A stretch of DNA of 64,000 nucleotides from Planctomycetia bacterium (GTDB taxonomy: Bacteria; Planctomycetota; Planctomycetia; Gemmatales; HRBIN36), in assembly GCA_016795155.1 (NCBI GenBank), contig JAEUIE010000022.1, positions 1 to 64,000 of the forward strand, in the 5' to 3' direction. Shown here piece after piece: positions 51,647 through 60,264 of the stretch. The notes below the pieces were generated by a model. That model made no database searches, was not told the DNA's origin, and saw only the letters and a list, made by a program, of their open reading frames with translations. Each line of letters begins with the position of its first letter. Positions within the stretch are counted from its first letter, which is position 1. The position numbers and the translations under genes were made by a program.

Positions 51647-52093
51647 TTAACCTTCAGGAACAGCTGAGGAACCGGATGCAGAGTGAGATGATGGTATAAG
51701 CTTGCGGGCAAACACTGTGAGAAGGGCGATTAACGCGAGGCCTGCCAGTGTACCCCACCAGCGCCGCTGCTGAACCTCTTCATGGGTACGGCCTGCAGCT
51801 TGCTCTGTCATTTGAGATTCGATGGTAAAGGCAACTTCGGTACGATGTCCACCCCCGGCATGAACCTGCAGAACATATTTTCCTGGATCAGGTGCGGGCA
51901 TGGTGCACAGTCCACGATCATCCGTCTTCGATTCGCGGATAACTATGTCGTTCTGCAGGATTCGCACGTTTGCCAAATCAGCTGGAGTATCATTATCGAA
52001 CCAGGCTTCGATCTGCAACTGGTTCCCTTGCCGCTCTACTTTAGCGCAAAGATCGTGAAGAACAAAAGTAAGCAATAGAAGAAATACCATCAT
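51647..52093 (-). CDS. Small membrane-anchored beta-domain protein, about 148 aa
   Basis: A signal or anchor segment (MVFLLLLTFVLHDLCA) precedes a compact beta domain with the pattern of carboxypeptidase-regulatory/CbiL-like modules (FDNDTPADLANVRIL, TDDRGLCTMPAPDPGKYVL, GGGHRTEV). A C-terminal membrane helix (WWGTLAGLALIALLTVFA) ends near the cytoplasmic tail. Two consecutive Met codons make the exact start uncertain. It lies between the DUF1501 gene and the propeller gene and is probably cotranscribed with both. Modules of this kind occur in metal-uptake proteins, but I cannot assign that here. Confidence 0.72.
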   Translation of the reverse strand: MMVFLLLLTFVLHDLCAKVERQGNQLQIEAWFDNDTPADLANVRILQNDIVIRESKTDDRGLCTMPAPDPGKYVLQVHAGGGHRTEVAFTIESQMTEQAAGRTHEEVQQRRWWGTLAGLALIALLTVFARKLIPSSHSASGSSAVPEG

Positions 52094-52126
52094 GACATGG
52101 TACAAAGTACGACGGAAGATTTGAAA

Positions 52127-53485
52127 CTAAATCAATTCAGAGACGGGATTTCCTTCTACCAGATACTGTGGCCTGCCGGTTGGATCATTGATGGTGGTCT
52201 TGGTGGTATCGATTCCCAGCACATGATAGAGCGTGGCTACAATGTCCGCGAAATGTACCGGTCGATCCTTGGCATATTCTCCCAAACGATTCGTGGAGCC
52301 GATCACCTGTCCGGTTTTCAGTCCTCCACCAGCCAGCAATGCGCAACTGACCTGTGACCAATGATCGCGGCCTGCTTCCTTATTGATGCGGGGAGTGCGG
52401 CCAAATTCGCCCCAGACAGCGATACAGACATCGTTCAGCATGCCCCGCTGTTCCAGATCTTCTATCAATGCGGAAAGGCATTGATCCAGCTTGGCACCAT
52501 GATCTCGTACCAATTGGAAGTTCTGGCCATGGCTGTCCCATCGACCATAGCTAAGAGTAACTACACGCACACCAGCTTCGATCAGACGGCGGGCAATCAG
52601 AAATTGTTCGTTGCAGGTTGGGGCGCCATCGTACTGGAACTGATAGGGCTTACCATCACCATAGCGATCACGTATTCGTGGATCTTCCTTCGACAAATCA
52701 AGGGCATCCACCAGTCGGCTGGAGGTGAGCACATCAAAAGCACGCTGGCTGGCGTGGTCAGCGCCTGCCAGGATGCCTGAAGCATCAATTTCCTTGCGCA
52801 GTCCGTCAAAACTGCTGCATAGCTTGCGACGGTCATTCAGTTGTTCGAGGGAAACGCCTTTGAGAGTCATATTGGCCATGCCCGGGCCATCTGGCTTGAA
52901 CGGGGCATAGGTTGGCCCCAGAAAGCCATACGCACCCGGGTCTGACCATGGGGTATGCTGCGTGCGTGCTGCCAGTCCCACGAAACTCGGTACCGCAGGG
53001 TCAACCGGTCCCAGCAGCCTGGCTGACGCTGCCCCGATGCTGGGCCGGCCACCCAGAGCAGTCAAGGCACTCGGGCCATTGCTCGGCCAACCGGTAAAAC
53101 ACTGATGCGATGCATGTTCATCACGCAAGCCCACCACAGAACGAATCACTGCACAATGATTCATCTTCCGGGCCAGCCGAGGAAACACCTCACAGATTTC
53201 GATGCCCGAAACATTGGTTTTGATGGGCTTCATTTCCCCCCGAATTTCGGAAGGTGCATCCATCTTCAGATCAAAAAGGTCCTGATGAGGCGGCCCACCA
53301 CCAAGAAAGACGTTGATGACTGCTTTGTGTCGGGTGGCCTTGTTATTGGCATTGGCCTCATTCTGCATCAGGGTGGAAAGGTTCAGCCCACCTGCCAATA
53401 CACCTAATCCGCCAATTTTCAGGAAGTTGCGTCGAGTAACACCATCGCAAAGCGTGGAGGAGGATCGACCAAAGAGGGTGAGCAT
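52127..53485 (-). CDS. DUF1501 domain protein with Tat signal, 452 aa
   Basis: A member of the large planctomycete DUF1501 family, related in fold to sulfatases/alkaline-phosphatase-type hydrolases. The twin-arginine signal TRRNFLKIGGLGVLAGG near residues 18-34 indicates folded export. Typical family segments are VFLGGGPPHQDLFDLK, FPRLARKMNHCAVIRSV, WDSHGQNFQLVRDHGAKLDQ and CIAVWGEFGRTPRIN. GGAG lies 8 nt before the ATG. It heads the group with the small membrane protein and the propeller protein. The enzymatic role of the family is unproven. Confidence 0.92.
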   Translation of the reverse strand: MLTLFGRSSSTLCDGVTRRNFLKIGGLGVLAGGLNLSTLMQNEANANNKATRHKAVINVFLGGGPPHQDLFDLKMDAPSEIRGEMKPIKTNVSGIEICEVFPRLARKMNHCAVIRSVVGLRDEHASHQCFTGWPSNGPSALTALGGRPSIGAASARLLGPVDPAVPSFVGLAARTQHTPWSDPGAYGFLGPTYAPFKPDGPGMANMTLKGVSLEQLNDRRKLCSSFDGLRKEIDASGILAGADHASQRAFDVLTSSRLVDALDLSKEDPRIRDRYGDGKPYQFQYDGAPTCNEQFLIARRLIEAGVRVVTLSYGRWDSHGQNFQLVRDHGAKLDQCLSALIEDLEQRGMLNDVCIAVWGEFGRTPRINKEAGRDHWSQVSCALLAGGGLKTGQVIGSTNRLGEYAKDRPVHFADIVATLYHVLGIDTTKTTINDPTGRPQYLVEGNPVSELI

Positions 53486-53685
53486 GGAGTTGTCTCCGCG
53501 TCAGGCAGTCAGGTAGGCAGTTAAGTGCAGCAGGGTCCGTAGGAGCTGGACCGGTCAGCAGAACACCTAATTCATTGTCGTCTTTAAGGATAGCCGAACT
53601 GCGATGAATTGCAAGTGAGAACTCAGTTCAGACCCGGCTTCTAGACATTAAGCCTTTTAGAACCCTTCCAGGTGTTTCAAATGAA

Positions 53686-53712
53686 ACAAGGCGAAGCAGA
53701 GCTTCGCCTTGT
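53686..53712 (-). terminator. Terminator of the kinase-TlpA gene
   Basis: ACAAGGCGAAGC pairs perfectly with GCTTCGCCTTGT around AGA. On the minus strand TTTCATTTG follows the stem. Confidence 0.75.
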
Positions 53713-53740
53713 TACATGGATAATGGGGATGGCGGGTAGC

Positions 53741-56335
53741 TTATCTCTTCGTCTCGAGTGCGGTTTCTGCAATTCTCACTACACTATCTACCATAAAATC
53801 AATCTCTCGCGTATCCGGCACACCCGTCCAGACTTTTCTGATCTCACCACGATGATCTACCAGGATCATGGTTGGGACAGTATTGATATTCAATGCTTTG
53901 GTTACCAGGGTCCCGTCAGGCAGTTTATTCTTGAATGATCTTCGATTCTGTTTGTAGGCTGCCAACCCTTTGGCAATGACCTGCTCATTGGTATCGGTAT
54001 TAACGCCAACCATAACGAAGGGGCGACCATTGTGCCGTGTGATGAGTGAATTATCGTAGAAAAACATACTCACACAATCAGGTGAATGATACCCCCAGAA
54101 GCTGATCAGCACGACTTTGCCGTCATTTTCTGAAAGTTTCATGCTCCTTCCATCGAGGTCTTCACCCACAATATCAACCATCTTGCTGCCAGCCTTCAGT
54201 AGTGAGCTGTTCGAAGTGGTATTGAGCGCACCCGGTGAGGGAGGATTTGATGCCGGTGCTGAACCAGTTCCTGTTCCGTTCGAATTCACATTGAATGAGC
54301 CGCCACCTGGTTGATTCGTGTTACGATTAGCAGGTGCCTGGCGTGAGTTATTATTCTTAGCTGGAATATTTCGGTTAACAGCAGGCTTCCAGTTTGATCC
54401 AGCATTCTCCACTGATGGTCGCTGGGTTGCTGGTTGTCCAGAACTATTGCTCGAAGGAGCAGTGCCAGGAGGAACCTGATTATTGGAAGTACCTCCAGAA
54501 GTAACTGGTAATGGTTGCCCACCTCCCAGAGTTGGCCGGTTGGCAGGAGAAGTGTTCGTGCCGATTCCAGGAGCATTGGTGTTGTTAGTGTTCGATCCGG
54601 GTACTGGACTGCTGCCAGTGGTAGGGTCATCGTAGTTGGCACTTCGTCCCAACGCACCTGTTCCAACGTTCGAATTACCGGTGTTGTTTCCGGGATTATT
54701 TTCTGGAGGCTTCGACGCCAGTTTGTCCTGTGATGAATCAGAAGTACCAGAATTGGAAGTCGTTGGAATGCCTGGTGGTGGATCATTGTTACCTGGTATT
54801 CCCGGAGGTGTATCGGTTGATGGCTTCTGAGCAGTTTCAGGATCAGCTTGAGGTTTTTCCTCCTTATCATTCTTGTTATTACCAAGAGTGATGCGTCCGA
54901 AACTATTGCCGGATCCTACATCTGTTCCGGGTTTGGGATTCTGATTATTAGCAGCATTCCTGTGAGCCTTTTCAATATCTGTCTGCATGCGCTTGATGAT
55001 GTCCTCAGCCTTGTAACTGATCTCTTCTTTGCGCTCTGCACTTACACCAGAGAATAGTGCTACCAACCCCCAAATGCCGCCTACAAGAATGAGCAACGAA
55101 GCAGCAATGACAATCCACTTCGTCATATCGCTCTTGCTCTGTTTCTTTTTGAACTTCTTGCTTCGTGGCAACTTCTTGGTAATCCGCTTGGTTGAAGCGG
55201 TGTCATGAACCCTGACGTCGGCAGTCGTGTTGGCAAAAGAACCCGTTGTCGGCTGTTCAATCGGAGCAGTGCTGATGTCATTCAGTATGGTCACATCGGT
55301 TATCAGGCTTGCCGTTGGATTGGTCAGACTTCGAAGTGCAGAGATGACTTCATCCGGCGTTGAAAACCGTTGTGAAGGCTGTTTTGCAAGCATCCGGGTG
55401 ACAATCTCAGACAGGGCAACGGGGATTTCGGGCCTGATGTGATGAACCGGGGTAGGCATCTGCAACTGATGCTGCACCAGTTTCTGCGCAGGTGTGCCAT
55501 GGACTGGTGATTGACCTGTCAGAAGTACATGGGCTGTTGCACCCAGACTGTAAATATCTGCACGAATGTCGATCGCAGCATTGGCGATAGCTTGTTCGGG
55601 CGAAACAAAATCAATTGACCCCTGCACATCCTTGCCTTCCGACAGGTCTGCTGTCAGGTTATCGTCCCTCTTCTCTAACGATCTTGCCAATCCAAAGTCG
55701 AGAATCTTGACTTGCCCGGATTTTTCCAGGAGCAGATTGGCAGGCTTGATATCGCGATGTACAAAACTACGCTCGTGGGCATGCTGCAAGCCGCGACAAA
55801 CCTGAATCAGAATATTGCAGACAGCTTTCCAGGGAAGGAACCCTTTTTTCTCCACCAGTTTCTGCAGATTGGTGCCATCCACATATTCCATGACCAGGTA
55901 ATGGCAGCCTTCGTGCTCATTCACATCATGTGCTTTGACAATATTGACGTGGTCCAATGTCGCTACAGAACGTGCTTCACGATAGAATCGCTCAACCGCC
56001 AGCTGATCCTTGAGTCGATCTTCGGGGAGGATTTTGATCGCAACCCGTCGTCCCATTTTCTTGTGTTCGGCCAGGTAAACAATACCCATGCCACCCACAC
56101 CCAGTTTGCTTTGAATGTGATAGGGGCCTATGGTCAAGCCTTTGTACTTTCCGGCTTTGAGGAACTTGGCCTGAAATTCCGTGAGAAGCTTGCTGCGTAC
56201 GAAGAACTGGCACAGTCGCGCGGTATCATCCGTATCGCCTGAGTAATTCATCAAGGCGTCGTCGAGTTCTTTCTGCGTCAGCAATTCACTCTTTTTCAGA
56301 CTTTCAAGGAATGAATTAGCGGTGTCAGTTGGCAT
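53741..56335 (-). CDS. Transmembrane Ser/Thr kinase fused to a TlpA-like thioredoxin domain, 864 aa
   Basis: In order: a short helical N terminus; a Hanks kinase about 70-340 (LGVGGMGIVYLAEHK; HRDIKPAN at 193-200; DFG at about 213); a basic juxtamembrane stretch (RSKKFKKKQSK); a membrane helix about 405-428; an Asn/Pro/Gly/Ser/Thr-rich linker of about 270 residues; and a TlpA/thioredoxin-type domain about 735-864. The domain's active-site segment is FWGYHSPDC, so the first redox position (751) is Ser and only Cys754 remains. It is clearly related to the Sec-containing protein at 28787 (GVNTDT, RRSFKN, cis-Pro TVPTMILVDHRG). AGGAGG lies 5 nt before the ATG. The outer domain may sense or bind thiols without acting as an oxidoreductase. 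Confidence 0.9.
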   Translation of the reverse strand: MPTDTANSFLESLKKSELLTQKELDDALMNYSGDTDDTARLCQFFVRSKLLTEFQAKFLKAGKYKGLTIGPYHIQSKLGVGGMGIVYLAEHKKMGRRVAIKILPEDRLKDQLAVERFYREARSVATLDHVNIVKAHDVNEHEGCHYLVMEYVDGTNLQKLVEKKGFLPWKAVCNILIQVCRGLQHAHERSFVHRDIKPANLLLEKSGQVKILDFGLARSLEKRDDNLTADLSEGKDVQGSIDFVSPEQAIANAAIDIRADIYSLGATAHVLLTGQSPVHGTPAQKLVQHQLQMPTPVHHIRPEIPVALSEIVTRMLAKQPSQRFSTPDEVISALRSLTNPTASLITDVTILNDISTAPIEQPTTGSFANTTADVRVHDTASTKRITKKLPRSKKFKKKQSKSDMTKWIVIAASLLILVGGIWGLVALFSGVSAERKEEISYKAEDIIKRMQTDIEKAHRNAANNQNPKPGTDVGSGNSFGRITLGNNKNDKEEKPQADPETAQKPSTDTPPGIPGNNDPPPGIPTTSNSGTSDSSQDKLASKPPENNPGNNTGNSNVGTGALGRSANYDDPTTGSSPVPGSNTNNTNAPGIGTNTSPANRPTLGGGQPLPVTSGGTSNNQVPPGTAPSSNSSGQPATQRPSVENAGSNWKPAVNRNIPAKNNNSRQAPANRNTNQPGGGSFNVNSNGTGTGSAPASNPPSPGALNTTSNSSLLKAGSKMVDIVGEDLDGRSMKLSENDGKVVLISFWGYHSPDCVSMFFYDNSLITRHNGRPFVMVGVNTDTNEQVIAKGLAAYKQNRRSFKNKLPDGTLVTKALNINTVPTMILVDHRGEIRKVWTGVPDTREIDFMVDSVVRIAETALETKR

Positions 56336-56528
56336 AGCGACCTCCTGTGGAAGGATAGGTCAGTCATCAAGTTAAGGCAAATACTGTAACCTGAGAAAAT
56401 AAAAAAACATTACCCTCTCTTCGAATATCATTTTTGATGTGATTACTCGACTGATATGCTGATCAATAGTAGTTCTTCCAGGTAATTGGTCATAAGCCAC
56501 GCTGTCGCGAGACATGGAGCAATTGAAA
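56336..56528. promoter_or_regulatory. Divergent promoter region
   Basis: An AT-rich spacer of about 190 bp (AAAATAAAAAAACATTACC) between the minus-strand kinase gene and the plus-strand unknown-fahA pair must hold promoters for both. No boxes can be placed with confidence. Confidence 0.4.
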
Positions 56529-57290
56529 ATGCCACAAGCGGTATCTCCAGCCCTGCATGCTCTCCTTCATGGCATTATAGACTATGCTGGTATGTTCCCT
56601 CCAGCACATTTATCCTGTTTTGCTGCGATTGAGAAGTTTCAGCAGTATTTACAACATGAACATGCCTGGATGCTTCGATGGTTTGTAATCAATTCTACTG
56701 ACATGAATAAAGTATCGGCAGAGTTGAAGTCGCATTTGTCGGTGTTGGCTGAAGACGATGTTCAAGGCGTCGCTGCAGTCGAAACGAGACGGATACTTGC
56801 CGTTGATAAACCAGTCTATTGTGAAGTGCCACTCAATGATTTAGCTAAGGTAAAAGAAACAGGTTGCTTCGCCAAAATACGGACAGGCAGTGTTAAGCCG
56901 GAAGGTATACCAAGTGTCGAAGTTGTGGCAGACTTCATCATCCAATGTGCTGAGTTACGGTTGCCATTCAAGGCGACAGCAGGATTGCATCACCCGGTGC
57001 GTGCAGTCTACCCATTGACCTACGCACCAGATTCACCTCGTGCCACCATGCACGGCTTTCTGAATGTCTTCATGGCTGCATCGTTCGCCTGGCATGGGGA
57101 TCGAGATATTCTTCCCATACTGTGTGAAGAGGATCCCGATGCATTTCATTTTGATCTACACCTTGCGTGGAAGGATCGCACGCTTAGCCAATCCCAGATT
57201 CACGAAGCAAGAAAACAGTTTGCCCATGCCTTTGGGTCATGTTCCTTTGAAGAACCTGTTCAAGACCTGCAAGCACGAGGATGGTTATGA
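56529..57290 (+). CDS. Hypothetical protein translationally coupled to fumarylacetoacetase, 253 aa
   Basis: I do not recognise a characterised family. The protein is soluble, with alternating strands and helices (ALLHGIIDYAGMFPPA, VYCEVPLNDLAKV, FKATAGLHHPVRAVYP, HGFLNVFMAASFAWHGD), suggesting an alpha/beta barrel-like fold. The AGLHHP and DYAGMFPP segments look like conserved functional loops. GGAG lies 9 nt before the ATG at 56529; an ATG 15 nt earlier is possible. Its stop overlaps the start of fahA (ATGA), so it should act in or near tyrosine/homogentisate breakdown. That role is inferred only from coupling. Confidence 0.78.
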   Translation: MPQAVSPALHALLHGIIDYAGMFPPAHLSCFAAIEKFQQYLQHEHAWMLRWFVINSTDMNKVSAELKSHLSVLAEDDVQGVAAVETRRILAVDKPVYCEVPLNDLAKVKETGCFAKIRTGSVKPEGIPSVEVVADFIIQCAELRLPFKATAGLHHPVRAVYPLTYAPDSPRATMHGFLNVFMAASFAWHGDRDILPILCEEDPDAFHFDLHLAWKDRTLSQSQIHEARKQFAHAFGSCSFEEPVQDLQARGWL

Positions 57291-58474
57291 TTGATCAGAC
57301 ACATGATCCCGCATTGCGAAGCTGGGTGGAATCAGCGAATAAACCGGATTGCGATTTCCCCATTCAAAACCTACCGTTAGGTGTCTATCAGCCTCGTGGT
57401 GGTTCGCCTCGCATTGGAGTCGCCATTGGAGACAGCATCCTCGATGTCAGCAGTTGGCTGCCTGGGCAGACACTCAATCAGTATTGTGCGATGAATGTTG
57501 AAGATCGGCAGGCACTTCGATCTGAATGGAGCAGATTGTTATCCAGCGACTCGAAGAAAACGAATCTGCATTTACAGTCTGAATGCGAGATGCTGTTGCC
57601 CATGGCTATCGGCGACTTCACCGATTTTTATGCATCCATTCATCATGCCACCAACGTTGGCAGCATGTTTCGTCCAGATAATCCCTTGTTACCCAATTAC
57701 AAGCATGTGCCTATTGCCTATCATGGGCGATCATCGACTATTGTGGTGAGTGGCACTGATATTCGACGACCCACGGGACAATTGGGCGAAGGCAAGTTTG
57801 GGCCAAGCCAGGAACTCGATTACGAAACCGAGTTGGGAGTTTATCTTGGCCCCGGCAACAAACAGGGTGAGCCGATACCAGCAGGTCAGGCGAGGAAACA
57901 TCTGGTTGGCGTCTGTCTGGTCAATGACTGGTCGGCACGCGACATTCAGCGTTGGGAATATCAGCCATTAGGCCCCTTCCTTGCAAAAAATTTCGCAACC
58001 TCCGTTTCTCCGTGGATGATAACCTTGGAGGCGCTGGAACCGTTTCGAACAGAAGCATCAGCACATGATGTTCCTGTTTTGCCTTACCTGAAAGAACCAA
58101 GCCAGGGTGCGTTTGATATCACGGTTGAAACGCTGCTCAAATCCAAATCCATGAATCAACCTCATTTGGTCAGTCGAGCATCGTTCGCATCCATGTATTG
58201 GACACTGGGCCAGATGCTTACCCATCATGCATCGAACGGTTGTGCAATTCGCCCCGGCGACCTGATCGCCAGCGGCACCATTTCCGGACCAGATAAAAGC
58301 AACCGAGGCTGTCTTCTTGAACTGACCTGGCGTGGGAAGGAGCCTTTGGTTCTCCCAGATGGTGAGCAACGCACCTTCCTCGAAAATGGGGATGAGGTTG
58401 TGATGACTGCATTTTGCCAGCGTGAGGGCTACGTTCGAATTGGCATGGGTACGTGCCGGGGAACCGTAGTTTAA
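57287..58474 (+). CDS. fahA: Fumarylacetoacetase
   Basis: The last enzyme of tyrosine/homogentisate catabolism, splitting fumarylacetoacetate into fumarate and acetoacetate. Family marks: the N-terminal domain (FPIQNLPLGVYQ), the catalytic region FYASIHHATNVGSMFRPDN with the active-site His, PIAYHGRSSTIVVSGT, the metal site ELDYETELGVYLGPGN and VCLVNDWSARDIQRWEYQPLG. The product has 395 aa, close to the bacterial and eukaryotic FAH length. The ATG at 57287 overlaps the stop of the previous gene, and GAGG lies 6 nt upstream. Confidence 0.94.
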   Translation: MIDQTHDPALRSWVESANKPDCDFPIQNLPLGVYQPRGGSPRIGVAIGDSILDVSSWLPGQTLNQYCAMNVEDRQALRSEWSRLLSSDSKKTNLHLQSECEMLLPMAIGDFTDFYASIHHATNVGSMFRPDNPLLPNYKHVPIAYHGRSSTIVVSGTDIRRPTGQLGEGKFGPSQELDYETELGVYLGPGNKQGEPIPAGQARKHLVGVCLVNDWSARDIQRWEYQPLGPFLAKNFATSVSPWMITLEALEPFRTEASAHDVPVLPYLKEPSQGAFDITVETLLKSKSMNQPHLVSRASFASMYWTLGQMLTHHASNGCAIRPGDLIASGTISGPDKSNRGCLLELTWRGKEPLVLPDGEQRTFLENGDEVVMTAFCQREGYVRIGMGTCRGTVV

Positions 58475-58544
58475 TCCGCATTCCGCTGGCATCCTGCAAA
58501 GAACCAGTTATGCTGTTCAAAGAATTACACCAGCAGGATCATGT

Positions 58545-59669
58545 ATGATCGAGAAATTACTGGAACCATTGCCTCATCCTTATGAACAGCGTCGTGATCG
58601 TCTGGCCAGCATGATCGAGAAGATTGGCCTGCAGGGAATTCTCGTTACCAATCCAACCAATGTTCGATATCTCACCGGCTTTACCGGCGACTCTACCTAC
58701 TTGCTGCTGAATTCCTCGTTGACACTTCTGATCAGTGATGGGCGGTATACTCAGCAGTTGCAGGAAGAGTGCCCCGGCGTTGAATTGTACATTCGCCCTG
58801 CCGGGCAAAAACTTCCAGCCGCTGCCATCAGTCGGTTACAGAAAACGGGTTGGAAAAGTATTGGCTGTGAAGCAATACACCTGACGATCTTTGAATTCGA
58901 GATGTATCGTTCCGGATTGCCTGCTGTTCACTGGAATGCATTGGGAGATGCAGTCGAACAGTTACGCATGATCAAAGATGAATCGGAAATTATCGCTATT
59001 CAGCATTCTATTCAGGTTGCTGAACAATCATTTACCCGATTCAAACAGTACTTAAGGCCGGTAGATAGTGAACTGGCCCTTTATCATCGCATAGAGATGC
59101 TCTTGCGTGATGGTGGTGCAGAGCAGGGCAGTTTCCCGGCAATTATTGCTGCAGGTCCTCGTGCCGCCTTGCCTCATGCACCTCCAACCAGGCAAATTAT
59201 TGCAGAACAGGAATTATTGCTGGTCGATTGGGGTGCTCGAACCGATGGTTATGTCTCTGACTTGACCAGAACCTTACCCCTTCATAAAAACATAACTTCA
59301 AGGCTGAAGCCAATCTACGACGCTGTGCTGGTCGCTCATGAAGCTGCTGCAGCTGCCATCAAACCGGGTATTCCTGGTTCTGCCATTGATGTTGCTGCTC
59401 GCACTGAAATTGAAGCTAGGGGATTGGTTCCCTACTCGCATGGTTTAGGACATGGCATCGGCCTCGATGTTCATGAAGCGCCACAAATGAGACTGGGTAT
59501 GGAGACCATTCTCCAACCCGGAATGGTGGTGACGATTGAGCCTGGTATCTACCTCCCTGAATGGGGAGGAGTGAGAATTGAGGATAACTATCTGATTACT
59601 CCCGGCGGTGCCCAGCGACTCTCCACATTGCCAAGAGATTTTGAAGCAATGGAAGTCTACTGGTCATAA
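58545..59669 (+). CDS. Xaa-Pro aminopeptidase/dipeptidase (M24 family), 374 aa
   Basis: A creatinase-fold metallopeptidase that cleaves peptide bonds before proline. The N-terminal creatinase domain (ILVTNPTNVRYLTGFTGD) is followed by the M24 catalytic domain. The five metal ligands are Asp and Asp in LLVDWGARTDGYVSDLTR, His in HGLGHGIGLDVHE, Glu in VTIEPGIYLP and Glu in GVRIEDNYLIT. AGGA lies 6 nt before the ATG. In many bacteria this gene directly precedes accB-accC, as here. Confidence 0.93.
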   Translation: MIEKLLEPLPHPYEQRRDRLASMIEKIGLQGILVTNPTNVRYLTGFTGDSTYLLLNSSLTLLISDGRYTQQLQEECPGVELYIRPAGQKLPAAAISRLQKTGWKSIGCEAIHLTIFEFEMYRSGLPAVHWNALGDAVEQLRMIKDESEIIAIQHSIQVAEQSFTRFKQYLRPVDSELALYHRIEMLLRDGGAEQGSFPAIIAAGPRAALPHAPPTRQIIAEQELLLVDWGARTDGYVSDLTRTLPLHKNITSRLKPIYDAVLVAHEAAAAAIKPGIPGSAIDVAARTEIEARGLVPYSHGLGHGIGLDVHEAPQMRLGMETILQPGMVVTIEPGIYLPEWGGVRIEDNYLITPGGAQRLSTLPRDFEAMEVYWS

Positions 59670-59739
59670 CCTCCGGTTGGATATTGAAGATTTACGCTTT
59701 TATGTGAGTCACGAACTCACTCACAGGGAGAATGCCAAC

Positions 59740-60255
59740 GTGGCTGACCCAAAGAAAACTGAGAATAGCAACATGCCTCGGCCATTTGATGTTCAAGTGG
59801 TTGATCATCTCGTCAAATTGATGAGCCAGCATGAATTAACTGAAGTGCACCTGGAAGAAGGCGATCAGGTCATTCGCCTTCGTCGCGGTCCGAAACATGT
59901 TGCCGTGGCAACCATGCCTGTTGCAGCACCTGCCGCTCCTGTTGCAGCAGTTACAGCAGCTCCTGCTCCAGCTTCTCCAGCAGCATCGGAACCGGCTCCA
60001 ACTCCCGGGAAAAAACAGATAACCATCAAGAGTCCGACCCCCGGTACCTTCTACCGTGCCTCCGGCCCTGATGCTGAACCCTTTATCAAAGTCGGCTCCA
60101 AGGTTAAACCTGACACGGTAGTTTGCATCATTGAAGCGATGAAAGTTTTCAATGAGATTCCTGCAGAGGTTTCAGGTACCGTTGCATCTATCAAAGTAGA
60201 TGACAAAGCACCCGTGGAATACGGTCAAGTCCTTTTCCTGGTTGATCCGGATTAA
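59740..60255 (+). CDS. accB: Acetyl-CoA carboxylase biotin carboxyl carrier protein
   Basis: The carrier subunit of acetyl-CoA carboxylase. An N-terminal region (VDHLVKLMSQHELTEVHLEE) is joined by an Ala/Pro-rich linker (about residues 60-90 of the chosen form) to the biotinyl domain. The biotinylated Lys is in CIIEAMKVFNEI. The GTG at 59740 has AGGGAG 9 nt upstream; an ATG at 59773 is an alternative. It precedes accC by 9 bp and overlaps neither neighbour when this start is used. Confidence 0.9.
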   Translation: MADPKKTENSNMPRPFDVQVVDHLVKLMSQHELTEVHLEEGDQVIRLRRGPKHVAVATMPVAAPAAPVAAVTAAPAPASPAASEPAPTPGKKQITIKSPTPGTFYRASGPDAEPFIKVGSKVKPDTVVCIIEAMKVFNEIPAEVSGTVASIKVDDKAPVEYGQVLFLVDPD

Positions 60256-60264
60256 TCGAAACTG

